Assembly (NCBI GenBank): GCA_016180425.1
Contig: JACPBF010000001.1
Coordinates: 140,744-204,743 of the forward strand
Length of the DNA: 64,000 bases
Reading direction: 5' to 3'
Source of the DNA: Elusimicrobiota bacterium
GTDB taxonomy: Bacteria; Elusimicrobiota; Elusimicrobia; 2-02-FULL-39-32
A model generated the notes under the pieces. It did no database searches, was not told where the DNA came from, and saw only the letters and a program-made list of their open reading frames with translations. The position numbers and the translations under genes are program-made. Shown piece by piece: positions 37,054-45,758 of this stretch. Every line of letters begins with the position of its first letter. Within the stretch, counting starts at the first letter, position 1.

Positions 37054-38736
37054 ATGATAATAACTGAAGATAAATTTGGACTGCGCGGGCTGCGTGTTAT
37101 GTTTATTGAAATGATCGTAGAATTTATTGATCCCATGCAGATCGAGCTGCTTTCCGCTTTAGCCAGGGAAAGAGCGAATTGCACCACCTTTTTTTCTGTA
37201 GAACAGGAGCATGATGTCCCTGCTGACCTTAAACGCATCCAACCCCATATTGTTGCCCTTTCCGCTAAAACCGGCGGATACCCCATCACCCTTAAATATG
37301 CGCGTTGGGCTAAACAGAATAACCCCAACACCATTGTAGTTGTAGGAGGTCCTCACTGTACTTTTGATCAGAGCCTGATTGAATATGAGGATGTGGATGC
37401 AGTAGTTGCTGGGGAAGGAGATGATGCATGGGTTGAGCTTTTACTCAATATTATGGCAGGAAAAAGTATTGATAACATTCCCAATATTTTTACTAAAAAC
37501 AATTGGGAACATAAGTTCAAAAAATCTACGCAAATAGAACGTTGGCAGCATATGGCTGATCGGTTAGTAGATCTAGACAAACTACCTTATTTAGATAGAG
37601 AAATTGTTTATACCCGAGTTCCCCATATTGCTAAATTCCCAATGCGCTCTTTTATGACTTCTCGCGGTTGTCCTTATCAATGCACTTACTGTTTTGAACC
37701 AAAATATAATGAGATGTACCGTGGCAAGGGAAATGCCTACCAACGCTATAGTCCTGAACGGGTCATAGAAGAATTAAGATATACGATTGAACGTTACCCC
37801 ACTCAGTTTATTAAATTTTACGATGATATTTTTTGGATTCATAAGCATTTAGACATGGAACCATGGCTAACAGAATTCGCCAAGCTCTATGGTAAATACA
37901 TCAAATTACCCTTCTTCCTTCTAACACGTTGCAATATTCTAACAGAAGATCATCTAAAACTTTTGAAACCCGCTGGATTGCATTCTTTGACCATGTCTAT
38001 TGAAGCTGGGAATGACTATGTTAGAAACGAAATAATAAAACGCCACATGTCTCGCGAAGATATCATACGAGCCTTTCATCTGTGCGACAAATATGGAGTT
38101 AAAACTTTTGCCAATACAATCTTAGGAATTCCAGTAATGCCAGAAATTTTAAAAGAACAACAAAAAACTGCCATTTCCTTTGACATTGAGTCAGTGCTGA
38201 TTAATGTGGAAGCAAAAGTCACATTTGGAGAATTTACGATCATCTACCCTTATGCAGGTTGTAACTTTAGCGACTATGTTGAAAAAAACAAGTGGTTTAA
38301 CACCAAAGATTTTGACAAATTGCATCATTCCTACCAAAGCTGGAGTCCTTTAAATTGTTTTACAAAAGAAGAAAAAATCCAACAGTTAAATCTTTCCAAC
38401 CTTGGCACTGTCTGTCTAGCACTGCCATGGTTAACCCCATGGGTGATAAAATATCTCATGAAAACGAAATGGGTCTGGGTACATAAATATATTTATCATT
38501 CACTCTATTTCATAGCAAAGGGCTACTTATTGATGTTTAAGATATATCCATTAAATTTGGGTATAAAAAGTTTTTGGCGCATAGCGCTGCGAGCGTGGAA
38601 AAATGAAATTAAAAAACGTTCTCCAGGCCAAAATTTCTATGATACTCCTAGTAATAAAACCATTGAAAGTACAAATCCGATCAATAAATCTTCTAAAAAA
38701 ATAACAGTTCGAATCCCTGTTACTCAAAGCCTGTAA
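37054..38736 (+). CDS. B12-binding-domain radical SAM protein
   Basis: A 560-residue protein. The N-terminal ~150 residues have a Rossmann-like cobalamin-binding fold (PHIVALSAKTGGYPITLKYARWAK, TIVVVGGPHCTFDQ, VVAGEGDDAWVELL), without the DxHxxG cobalt-ligand histidine motif, which is common in this class. The radical SAM cluster is CX3CX2C: Cys206, Cys210, Cys213 in RGCPYQCTYC. After it come FYDDIF and SIEAGNDYVRNEIIKRHMSREDI, standard for class B radical SAM enzymes. The C-terminal ~150 residues are not recognised. Such enzymes methylate or rearrange unreactive carbons; here the substrate is probably made by the surrounding sugar locus (inference). Confidence 0.85.
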   Translation: MIITEDKFGLRGLRVMFIEMIVEFIDPMQIELLSALARERANCTTFFSVEQEHDVPADLKRIQPHIVALSAKTGGYPITLKYARWAKQNNPNTIVVVGGPHCTFDQSLIEYEDVDAVVAGEGDDAWVELLLNIMAGKSIDNIPNIFTKNNWEHKFKKSTQIERWQHMADRLVDLDKLPYLDREIVYTRVPHIAKFPMRSFMTSRGCPYQCTYCFEPKYNEMYRGKGNAYQRYSPERVIEELRYTIERYPTQFIKFYDDIFWIHKHLDMEPWLTEFAKLYGKYIKLPFFLLTRCNILTEDHLKLLKPAGLHSLTMSIEAGNDYVRNEIIKRHMSREDIIRAFHLCDKYGVKTFANTILGIPVMPEILKEQQKTAISFDIESVLINVEAKVTFGEFTIIYPYAGCNFSDYVEKNKWFNTKDFDKLHHSYQSWSPLNCFTKEEKIQQLNLSNLGTVCLALPWLTPWVIKYLMKTKWVWVHKYIYHSLYFIAKGYLLMFKIYPLNLGIKSFWRIALRAWKNEIKKRSPGQNFYDTPSNKTIESTNPINKSSKKITVRIPVTQSL

Positions 38737-38758
38737 TCACTAAAAAAATAGGTTTAAA

Positions 38759-39241
38759 ATGAAAGTTAGTGAACATCTACTCTATGGCGGCGCTGCTTCT
38801 TTAGCCTTAATCCCTGCCTTTGGAAATAAATCACTCTTCTTTTTTTTAGGATCCATTTTAATTGATCTGGACCACTATATTGATTTTCTCTACTATAGTC
38901 GTTTTAAAAATTGGAGTATAAAAAAAATGTTCAAATTTCATGGAACTATGTCTAGTTGGAAGTATAGACCCAATATTCTAGCTCTGGAAGCTTTTCACAC
39001 AATGGAATTTCTTTTAATATTTTTTTTTATCAGTTTCTTAACTCATTCTAAAGAACTCTCTCTTTTTTGGTTTGGAATGATCTTTCATCTGGGCTTAGAT
39101 GTCATTAGATTACAACAGTTAAAAATTGTAAATAATAGAGCTCTTTCTTTTATCGAGTACTGGATACGAGCAAAAAAAATGAAAAAAACAGGGAACCATC
39201 CTGAAAAAATATTTGAAGAAGTTTATCGAACGATAAAATAA
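38759..39241 (+). CDS. Small integral membrane protein of unknown function (YdjM-like motif)
   Basis: A 160-residue membrane protein with three to four hydrophobic segments. Early on it has FLGSILIDLDHYIDFLYYSRF and later LFWFGMIFHLGLDVIRLQQ; the DxDHxxD and HxxxD arrangement recalls YdjM-type membrane-bound metal-dependent hydrolases, where histidines and aspartates bind metal. That link is weak and no function is assigned. The C-terminus is basic and soluble. It begins 22 bases after the radical SAM gene and ends 20 bases before an epimerase gene, so it belongs to this operon. Confidence 0.65.
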   Translation: MKVSEHLLYGGAASLALIPAFGNKSLFFFLGSILIDLDHYIDFLYYSRFKNWSIKKMFKFHGTMSSWKYRPNILALEAFHTMEFLLIFFFISFLTHSKELSLFWFGMIFHLGLDVIRLQQLKIVNNRALSFIEYWIRAKKMKKTGNHPEKIFEEVYRTIK

Positions 39242-39261
39242 AGAAATTCAATAAAAATTTT

Positions 39262-40248
39262 ATGAAAACATTAGTAACAGGCGGAGCAGGCTTTATTGGA
39301 AGCCATTTAGTAGATCGTTTAATATCTGAGGGTCATTCCGTAACGGTTTTAGATAATTTTTCTACTGGCAGAAAAAAAAATCTGGATCATCATAAAAATA
39401 ATCCAAATTTACAAATTTATAATGCCGACATCTCTTCTTTCGAAGAAATTGAAAAATTTTTTAAAGGAATTGATTGGATTTTTCATATTGCCGCTTTAGC
39501 GGATATTGTTCCTTCCATACAAACCCCGCTCAATTATCATAAATCCAATGTGGATGGCACAATCTCAGTATTAGAAGCCGCAAGAAAATATGAAATTAAA
39601 AAAATAATCTATGCTGCCTCTTCATCCTGCTATGGAATCCCTAAAGGCTATCCTACTCCGGAAACATCTCCCATTCAACCCCAATACCCTTATGCCTTAA
39701 CAAAAAATCTGGGAGAACAAATTCTGATGCATTGGGGGAATGTCTATAAACTTCCAGTCATCTCTTTAAGATTTTTTAATGTATTTGGGCCAAGATCCAG
39801 AACCACAGGGACTTATGGCGCTGTTTTTGGAGTTTTTCTAGCTCAAAAATTAAACGGACAACCTTTTACAGTGGTTGGAGATGGCACACAAACCAGAGAT
39901 TTTACATTTGTGAGTGATGTGGTGGATGCTTGTGTTGTTGCCTCTCAATCCAAACTTCAGCAAGAGGTTTTTAATGTGGGCTCTGGAAGGGCAGTGAGCG
40001 TAAACCATCTAGTCAAATTACTAGGAGGGCCGGTCATTTATATTCCTAAAAGGCCTGGTGAGCCGGACTGCACTCAGGCAGACATCTCAAAAATAAATAA
40101 AATTTTAAACTGGAAACCAAAAGTCTCTTTTGAAGAAGGAGTAACTATTCTTTTAAAAAATATTTTGGATTGGAAAGAAGCGCCTGTTTGGACAAAAGAA
40201 ACGATTCAAGAAGCTACAAAAGAATGGTTTCAATATCTTTCCAGATAA
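39262..40248 (+). CDS. NAD-dependent sugar-nucleotide epimerase/dehydratase (extended SDR)
   Basis: A 328-residue extended short-chain dehydrogenase of the GalE/WbpP/RmlB group. Rossmann motif GGAGFIGSHLVDRL at the N-terminus, DNFSTGRKKNL, catalytic SSSCYG with YPYALTKN (YxxxK), RFFNVFGPRS and VGDGTQTRDFTFVSDVVDA. This set points to a UDP-hexose 4-epimerase or a related decarboxylase/dehydratase; the RDFTFV(S/D)D segment fits UDP-GlcNAc 4-epimerases well. Substrate is not proven. It lies between the membrane protein and the kinase/nucleotidyltransferase fusion with gaps of 20 and 12 bases. Confidence 0.85.
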   Translation: MKTLVTGGAGFIGSHLVDRLISEGHSVTVLDNFSTGRKKNLDHHKNNPNLQIYNADISSFEEIEKFFKGIDWIFHIAALADIVPSIQTPLNYHKSNVDGTISVLEAARKYEIKKIIYAASSSCYGIPKGYPTPETSPIQPQYPYALTKNLGEQILMHWGNVYKLPVISLRFFNVFGPRSRTTGTYGAVFGVFLAQKLNGQPFTVVGDGTQTRDFTFVSDVVDACVVASQSKLQQEVFNVGSGRAVSVNHLVKLLGGPVIYIPKRPGEPDCTQADISKINKILNWKPKVSFEEGVTILLKNILDWKEAPVWTKETIQEATKEWFQYLSR

Positions 40249-40260
40249 AGCTTAAAAACT

Positions 40261-41808
40261 ATGCTTAAAAATAATAATAACCCTACATCTCAATCTAAAA
40301 TAGTAGCTCTTCCAGTACTAGAAAAAATTATTCATACCTTAAAGAAAAAAGGCAAAACCATTGTGCAATGTCATGGGGTATTTGATCTTTTGCATCCCGG
40401 ACATATTCTTCACTTTGAAGCAGCCAAACAACAAGGAGATATTCTGATTGTTACCTTAACTAAGGATGAGTATGTGGGAAAAGGCCCTGGCAGACCTGTT
40501 TTTAATCAAAGATTAAGAGCTGAGGCGATTGCCTCTTTAGGTTGTGTTGACTATGTTGCCATCAATGAATGGCCGCATGCGACAGAAGCGATCAAAAAAT
40601 TAAAACCCCATGTCTATGTAAAGGGCAGCGATTATGAAAAAACAGAAGATGATCTTACTGGAAAAATCAGTGAGGAAGAAGAGGCGATCCGTAACGTTGG
40701 GGGCAGAATTTATTTTACTCATGAAATTTCATTTAGTTCCACAGAAATTCTAAACCGTCATTATATGGTCTATCCTGACCAAGCGCAATCTTACCTAGAA
40801 AAATTCAGAAAAAAATATAGTGTTGACAAAGTGATCCAAACCTTAAAAGATTTAGGAGATTTAAAAGTATTAGTGGTTGGGGACACGATTATTGATGAAT
40901 ATCATTTTTGCCAGCCCATGGGAAAATCCCCAAAAGAAAGCATTGTGGCTTCCCGTTATTTAAGTGAGGAGGCTTTTACTGGCGGCATTTTAGCCTGCGC
41001 TAATCACCTGGCAGGGTTTTCTAATCATGTAGATATGCTCACTTGCTTAGGCAAAACTAACTCCAGGGAAGATTTTATCCTTGAACATCTTAAACCTCAT
41101 GTAAAGCCATTCTTCTTTTTTAGGGAAGACGCGCCTACCGTTGTAAAAAGACGCTATGTCTGGGATCCTTTCTTAGTCAAATTATTTGAAATCGTTTTCC
41201 TAGATGATCGTCCTTTACCTTCTAAAGTAGAAACTGAAATTTTAGCCATGCTAAATAAAAAAATTAAGGAATACGATCTTGTTTTAGTAGCGGATTATGG
41301 ACATGGTTTTTTAAGTCCGGCAATTATTAACTGTTTAGCTAAAAAATCAAAATTTCTTGCAGTCAATACCCAAACCAATAGCGCGAATACCGGTTATAAT
41401 ACAATCTTAAAATATCCTAAAGCAGATTATGTCTGCATTGATGAGCCAGAAATGAGATTGGCGCATCAAAGCAAATTCGGCAAATTGGAAGATTTAATTC
41501 TTAAAACCGCCAAAACGCTCCAGTCTCAATATATTACAGTAACCAGAGGCCATCTTGGCTCCTTAAGCTATTCAAAAAAATATGGTTTTTTTGAAACCCC
41601 TATTTTTTCCAAAGAGATTGTGGATCGGGTAGGAGCTGGAGACGCGTTTTTAGCGATTACCGCTCCTTGTGTGACTAAAGGAGTTCCGCCTGATTTGATT
41701 GGATTTATTGGCAATACAGTTGGAGCATTAGCAGTTAAGATTGTAGGCAATAGAACCCCTGTGGAACCAATTCCTTTATTTAAATTTGTAACAGCGCTTC
41801 TAAAGTAA
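40261..41808 (+). CDS. HldE-like fusion with reversed order: nucleotidyltransferase then PfkB kinase
   Basis: A 515-residue two-domain protein. Residues about 15-165 are a cytidylyltransferase-like domain (VQCHGVFDLLHPGHILHFEAA with the HxGH site, VNVKGSDYEK-like VYVKGSDYEK, ending in a SSTEIL segment). Residues about 190-510 are a PfkB-family sugar kinase (VLVVGDTIIDEY, TGGILACANHLAG, VADYGHGF, and DRVGAGDAFLA at about 456-466). HldE/RfaE of heptose synthesis has the same two parts in the opposite order (kinase first). It most likely phosphorylates and nucleotidyl-activates a heptose-like sugar; the adjacent GmhA-like isomerase supports this. The exact nucleotide is unknown. Confidence 0.85.
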   Translation: MLKNNNNPTSQSKIVALPVLEKIIHTLKKKGKTIVQCHGVFDLLHPGHILHFEAAKQQGDILIVTLTKDEYVGKGPGRPVFNQRLRAEAIASLGCVDYVAINEWPHATEAIKKLKPHVYVKGSDYEKTEDDLTGKISEEEEAIRNVGGRIYFTHEISFSSTEILNRHYMVYPDQAQSYLEKFRKKYSVDKVIQTLKDLGDLKVLVVGDTIIDEYHFCQPMGKSPKESIVASRYLSEEAFTGGILACANHLAGFSNHVDMLTCLGKTNSREDFILEHLKPHVKPFFFFREDAPTVVKRRYVWDPFLVKLFEIVFLDDRPLPSKVETEILAMLNKKIKEYDLVLVADYGHGFLSPAIINCLAKKSKFLAVNTQTNSANTGYNTILKYPKADYVCIDEPEMRLAHQSKFGKLEDLILKTAKTLQSQYITVTRGHLGSLSYSKKYGFFETPIFSKEIVDRVGAGDAFLAITAPCVTKGVPPDLIGFIGNTVGALAVKIVGNRTPVEPIPLFKFVTALLK

Positions 41809-41821
41809 AAGGGGGAACAAA

Positions 41822-42421
41822 ATGAACGACTCAAACACGCTCAATTATTTTAAAGGTTTTGGAGAATTGCTTCTTAAAATTGAAGTGACTAATCTAAAGG
41901 GTGAAAAAATGATGTTGGAAGAAGGCATGGAAGAAGCGATTGCAAAAATCGTAAAACATACTAACAACAAAAAAAATAAAATTATATTTATAGGAAATGG
42001 TGGAAGCGCTGCGATCGCAAGCCATCAATCTGTTGACTATTGGAAAAATGGAAAGATGCGAGCCATTGCATTTAACGATACCAGCCTGTTAACTTGTATT
42101 GGCAATGATTATGGGTATCCTTATGTTTTTGAAAAACCAATTGAGATGTTTGCTGATCCAAATGATTTAGTGATCGCCATCTCCAGCTCTGGTAAATCAG
42201 ACAATATTTTAAATGGGTCAAAAATGGCCAAGGCTAAAAATTGTTTTTTAATCACCATGTCTGGATTTAAAAATGATAATCCTTTGCGATCTTTAGGAGA
42301 TTTAAACTTTTATGTTCCAGCCCCAACAGGCGCTTATGGATTTGTGGAAATTGCCCATCTCACCTTATGCCATGCTTTTTGCGATCTAATCATTGATCGG
42401 AAATTAATTAGTTCATTCTAA
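41822..42421 (+). CDS. SIS-domain phosphosugar isomerase, GmhA-like
   Basis: A 199-residue single SIS-domain protein. The phosphosugar-binding loop is GNGGSAAIASHQSVDYW (about residue 58 on) and the second loop ISSSGKSDNILNG; NDYGYPYVFEKPIEMF also matches GmhA (sedoheptulose 7-phosphate isomerase), which makes D-glycero-heptose 7-phosphate. It has AIASH where many GmhA proteins have ADAQH. It directly follows the HldE-like fusion, with a GGGGG ribosome site (14-base gap), completing three typical steps of heptose activation. Its last codons, including the stop, form the left arm of a 25-base perfect palindrome. Confidence 0.83.
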   Translation: MNDSNTLNYFKGFGELLLKIEVTNLKGEKMMLEEGMEEAIAKIVKHTNNKKNKIIFIGNGGSAAIASHQSVDYWKNGKMRAIAFNDTSLLTCIGNDYGYPYVFEKPIEMFADPNDLVIAISSSGKSDNILNGSKMAKAKNCFLITMSGFKNDNPLRSLGDLNFYVPAPTGAYGFVEIAHLTLCHAFCDLIIDRKLISSF

Positions 42422-42479
42422 TAAAGTCATTTCTGCTCAAGGTTTTAGCTTTTGGACTTTATTAGAATGAACTAATTAA
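42404..42479 (+). repeat. Perfect 25-base inverted repeat over the stop of the SIS gene
   Basis: Arms 42404-42428 and 42455-42479 are exact inverse complements around a 26-base loop. The left arm holds the last codons and the TAA of the SIS gene. No U-run follows, so it is not a standard terminator. Right after the right arm comes CCCGAATAATTAGG, continuing the AACCCGAAT half-site seen elsewhere. Confidence 0.9.
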
Positions 42480-42531
42480 CCCGAATAATTAGGATTATTT
42501 TTTACAAATTTAAGGAGGTTTTTTTCTTCAA

Positions 42532-43635
42532 ATGAAAGTTAAATTTTCTTATTTATCAGAACAGTTTTCAAATCCTGATCCAATCCTCAAAAAAATAAAA
42601 AAAGTAGTAAAAACAGGAAATTTTACTCTTGGACCAGAAGTAAAGGCGCTGGAATCTCAATTTGCAAAAGCCTGCGGAACCTCTTATGCGGTTGGAGTTA
42701 ACTCAGGAACAGATGCTCTTTTTTTAAGTCTTAAAAGTTTAGGGATTGCTCAAGGAGATGAGGTCATTACCATGCCCAATACCTTTATTGCCACAGTAGG
42801 CGCAATTGTGGCTTCTGGGGCAAAACCTATTTTTGTAGATTGTGACAATGAATATCTGATTGACATTGATAAAATTGAATCAGCCATTACTTCTAAAACC
42901 AAAGCGATCCTGCCTGTGCATTACGCAGGCCACCCTGTGGACATGATTAGAATTTTAAGAATAGCCAAGCGTCATAACCTTTATGTGATAGAAGATGCCT
43001 GTCAGGCGATTAGCGCTGCGATCAATGGAAAAGTTACAGGATCTTTTGGAATTACAGGGGGATTCAGCCTTCACCCTTTAAAAAATATCAATGTTTGGTC
43101 TGATGGAGGAATCATCACTACTAATTCTAAAGAAACCTATGAAAAACTTCTTCTCCTGCGTAATCATGGAATGAAAAATAGGGATGAATATTCTATTTTT
43201 GGATATAATTCCCGCTTGGATACTGTCCAGGCTGCGGTAGGCCTTAGTTTGATTAAAGACCTTAAAAAAATTACGGACAAAAGAATTGAAAATGCATCTC
43301 TATATGATCAGGCGTTTTCAGAACTCAAAGAATTTATAACTGTTCCTCCCAGAAGAAAAAACGCTAAATATGTTTTTCATCTCTATATTATTCAAGTAAA
43401 AGATAGGGATCAACTGCTTTCTTTTTTAAACAGCCAGGGGATTGAAGCAAAAGTGCATTATCCGATTCCCTTACATTTACAGGAGTGCTCTAAATCTTTA
43501 GGCTATAAACCAGGGGATTTCCCAATGGCAGAGACACAAGCAAAAAATATTATCACCTTGCCGGTCCATCAACACCTATCCAAGAAACAGATTCTCTATT
43601 GTATTGATCAGGTCAAAAAATTCTATAAAAAATAA
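42532..43635 (+). CDS. DegT/DnrJ/EryC1/StrS-family aminotransferase (copy 1)
   Basis: A 367-residue PLP-dependent sugar aminotransferase. Seen: EVKALESQFAKACGTSYAVGVNSGTDALFLSLKSLGI (cofactor phosphate region, cited in part as GVNSGTDALFLSL), VITMPNTFIATVGAI, VIEDACQAISA, and the Schiff-base lysine in FSLHPLKNINVWSDGG (Lys184). These enzymes transfer an amino group from glutamate to a keto-sugar nucleotide, giving 3- or 4-amino sugars. It has AGGAGG 5' of the ATG, giving a strong ribosome site after the palindromic spacer. A close paralogue lies at 44661-45758, on the far side of an SDR gene. Confidence 0.9.
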   Translation: MKVKFSYLSEQFSNPDPILKKIKKVVKTGNFTLGPEVKALESQFAKACGTSYAVGVNSGTDALFLSLKSLGIAQGDEVITMPNTFIATVGAIVASGAKPIFVDCDNEYLIDIDKIESAITSKTKAILPVHYAGHPVDMIRILRIAKRHNLYVIEDACQAISAAINGKVTGSFGITGGFSLHPLKNINVWSDGGIITTNSKETYEKLLLLRNHGMKNRDEYSIFGYNSRLDTVQAAVGLSLIKDLKKITDKRIENASLYDQAFSELKEFITVPPRRKNAKYVFHLYIIQVKDRDQLLSFLNSQGIEAKVHYPIPLHLQECSKSLGYKPGDFPMAETQAKNIITLPVHQHLSKKQILYCIDQVKKFYKK

Positions 43636-43662
43636 AACCATAAACATTCTAGGAGAAAACTC

Positions 43663-44664
43663 ATGAAAACAGTTCTCATTACAGGCGGGGCAGGTTATGT
43701 AGGCAGCATACTAGTGCCGAAATTGCTTAAAAAAAATATTAATGTGATTGTGCTAGACACGCTCTTTTTCACAGAACTTGGGTTAGAGAAGGTAAAATCT
43801 AATCCCCAACTTCAAATCATTGAGGGGGATATTCGCAATCCTCAAACCTTAAAAAACTCTTTAAAAGGAGTGAATGCGGTCATCCATTTAGCCTCAATTT
43901 CTAATGATCCATCTTCTGATTTAGATCCTCAGTTGACCATTGAGGTAAATTTTGACGCAACTCTCAATCTTGTTAAAATCGCTAAAGAAAGCGGGGTGCA
44001 AAGATTTATCAATGCTTCTACCAGCAGTGTGTATGGAATTAAAGAAGCCCCTAATGTCACAGAAGATCTTCCACTTGAACCTCTCACAATCTATTCTAAA
44101 ACCAAAGCTGATGCAGAACCATTTGTTTTAAAAGCGAATGGCCATGGTTTTGTAACGGTCAATATTCGCCCGGCAACGGTTTGCGGTTACTCGCCAAAAA
44201 TGAGGTTGGATCTTACAGTCAATATCCTAACCATGCATGCTCTAAACAAAGGAAAAATCACGGTCTTTGGCGGCAACCAAAAAAGGCCCAATATTCATAT
44301 TGAAGACATTACAGATTATTATGTTCAGTTGCTTGAATTGCCTGAAGAAAAAATTGCAGGGAAAACTTTTAACGCGGGGTACGAAAATTTTACAGTCCTC
44401 AATATTGCTGAAATGGTTAAAGAGATTGTAGGTAAGAATGTTGAAATTGAAGTCACTCCTACCAATGACAATCGTTCCTATCATATCTCCTCTAGCAAAA
44501 TCGAAAAAGAATTGGGCTTAAAGCCCAATAAAACAATTAAAGATGCTGTTTTGGATATAAAAAATGCTTATGAAAAAGGTCTTTTGGATTGGAACAACAT
44601 AAACTTTTACAATGTAAAAAAAATGAAATTTATCTTAGAACAACAGCCTCTCCTTTCTAAATGA
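43663..44664 (+). CDS. NAD-dependent epimerase/dehydratase (extended SDR), second copy type
   Basis: A 333-residue extended SDR. Rossmann motif GGAGYVGSILVPKLL, INVIVLDTLFF, GDIRNPQTL, HLASISNDPSSDL, catalytic Ser-Thr segment ASTSSVYG with YSKTKADAE (YxxxK), and NIRPATVCGYSPKMRLDL. The NDPS and SPxMRxDL segments are usual in a subgroup of NAD-dependent epimerases found in glycan loci, distinct from the gene at 39262. Reaction unknown; a keto-sugar product would feed the two neighbouring aminotransferases. It overlaps the next gene by 4 bases (ATGA), indicating coupled translation. Confidence 0.85.
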   Translation: MKTVLITGGAGYVGSILVPKLLKKNINVIVLDTLFFTELGLEKVKSNPQLQIIEGDIRNPQTLKNSLKGVNAVIHLASISNDPSSDLDPQLTIEVNFDATLNLVKIAKESGVQRFINASTSSVYGIKEAPNVTEDLPLEPLTIYSKTKADAEPFVLKANGHGFVTVNIRPATVCGYSPKMRLDLTVNILTMHALNKGKITVFGGNQKRPNIHIEDITDYYVQLLELPEEKIAGKTFNAGYENFTVLNIAEMVKEIVGKNVEIEVTPTNDNRSYHISSSKIEKELGLKPNKTIKDAVLDIKNAYEKGLLDWNNINFYNVKKMKFILEQQPLLSK

Positions 44665-45758
44665 AGGTACCTTACGTTAATCTAAAAGAACAATGCTCTC
44701 TTTTAAAAAAAGAGATTTTATCCAAAATTGAAAAAATCTTTAAAGATGGGGATTTTATTCTGGGTAAAGAAGTAAAAAACCTAGAAGAAAATTTTGAAAA
44801 ATATTGCGGAGTAAAATACGCAGTGGGGGTGAATTCCGGGACAGATGCCCTGTTCCTTGCCTTAAAAAGTTTGAATATTGGCCAGGGAGATGAGGTGATC
44901 ACAGTCCCCAATTCATTTTTAGCCACAGCCACAAGCATTATTGCCTCTGGCGCAAAACCGGTTTTTGTAGATGTAAGGGAAGATCTGAACATAGATCCCA
45001 ATGGCGTGGAATCTAAAATCACCAAAAAAACCAAAGCGATCCTGCCTGTGCACCTCACAGGTAAACCTGCGGACATGTTTTCCTTACAACAAATCGCAAA
45101 GAAATATAAGCTCCATATTATTGAAGACGCGGCTCAAAGCATAGGAACTGAATATCATGGAAAAAAAACAGGATCTTTTGGCATTGCAAATTGTTTTAGC
45201 CTGCATCCCTTGAAAACTTTAAATGCGTTTGGGGATGGAGGGATTGTGACCACTGACAATCGTTCTATCTATGAAACGCTCATCCAATTTAGGAATATAG
45301 GGCTTAAAAATCGAACCGAATCAGATCTTTGGGGGTATAACTCCAGGCTGGATAGTCTGCAGGCGGCGATTGTCAATGTTAAATTTAAATATCTCAATGA
45401 TTGGATTAAAAAAAGAAGGGAAAATGCCAACTATTACCGGCAATGCCTTTCAGATGTGGTGCAATGTCCAAAAGAAGGAGAAAAAGAAGTTTGCTCCTAC
45501 CATCTTTTTGTGATCCAAACAGAAGAAAGAAACGCTTTACAAAACTATCTGGAACAAAATGGGATTGAAACAAAAATTCATTACCCTATTCCCATCCATC
45601 TGCAAAAATGCGCTAAAGAGTTAGGTTACAAAAAAGGGGATTTTCCAAACGTGGAAAAACAATCCGAAACCATTTTAAGTCTGCCGATTCATCAAAACTT
45701 AAAAAAAACTCAGCTTGATTTTGTAATTGAAAAAATTAGAAAATTTTTTAAAAATTAA
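44661..45758 (+). CDS. DegT/DnrJ/EryC1/StrS-family aminotransferase (copy 2)
   Basis: A 365-residue protein closely similar to the aminotransferase at 42532: GVNSGTDALFLALKSLNIGQGDEVIT is shared almost word for word (cited in parts), VIEDA/IIEDAAQS replaces VIEDACQA, and the lysine lies in FSLHPLKTLNAFGDGG (Lys185). C-terminal regions are also alike (IHYPIPIHLQKCAKELGYK). Two copies may act on different keto-sugars or positions. The first 4 bases overlap the preceding SDR. Its end overlaps the convergent LhgO-type gene by 11 bases. Confidence 0.9.
   Translation: MKVPYVNLKEQCSLLKKEILSKIEKIFKDGDFILGKEVKNLEENFEKYCGVKYAVGVNSGTDALFLALKSLNIGQGDEVITVPNSFLATATSIIASGAKPVFVDVREDLNIDPNGVESKITKKTKAILPVHLTGKPADMFSLQQIAKKYKLHIIEDAAQSIGTEYHGKKTGSFGIANCFSLHPLKTLNAFGDGGIVTTDNRSIYETLIQFRNIGLKNRTESDLWGYNSRLDSLQAAIVNVKFKYLNDWIKKRRENANYYRQCLSDVVQCPKEGEKEVCSYHLFVIQTEERNALQNYLEQNGIETKIHYPIPIHLQKCAKELGYKKGDFPNVEKQSETILSLPIHQNLKKTQLDFVIEKIRKFFKN

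Noticed and set aside
42404-42479. Rho-independent terminator after the SIS gene
   Set aside because: The stem is AT-rich, has a 26-base loop, and no T-run follows; the next gene is in the same direction with a strong ribosome site.
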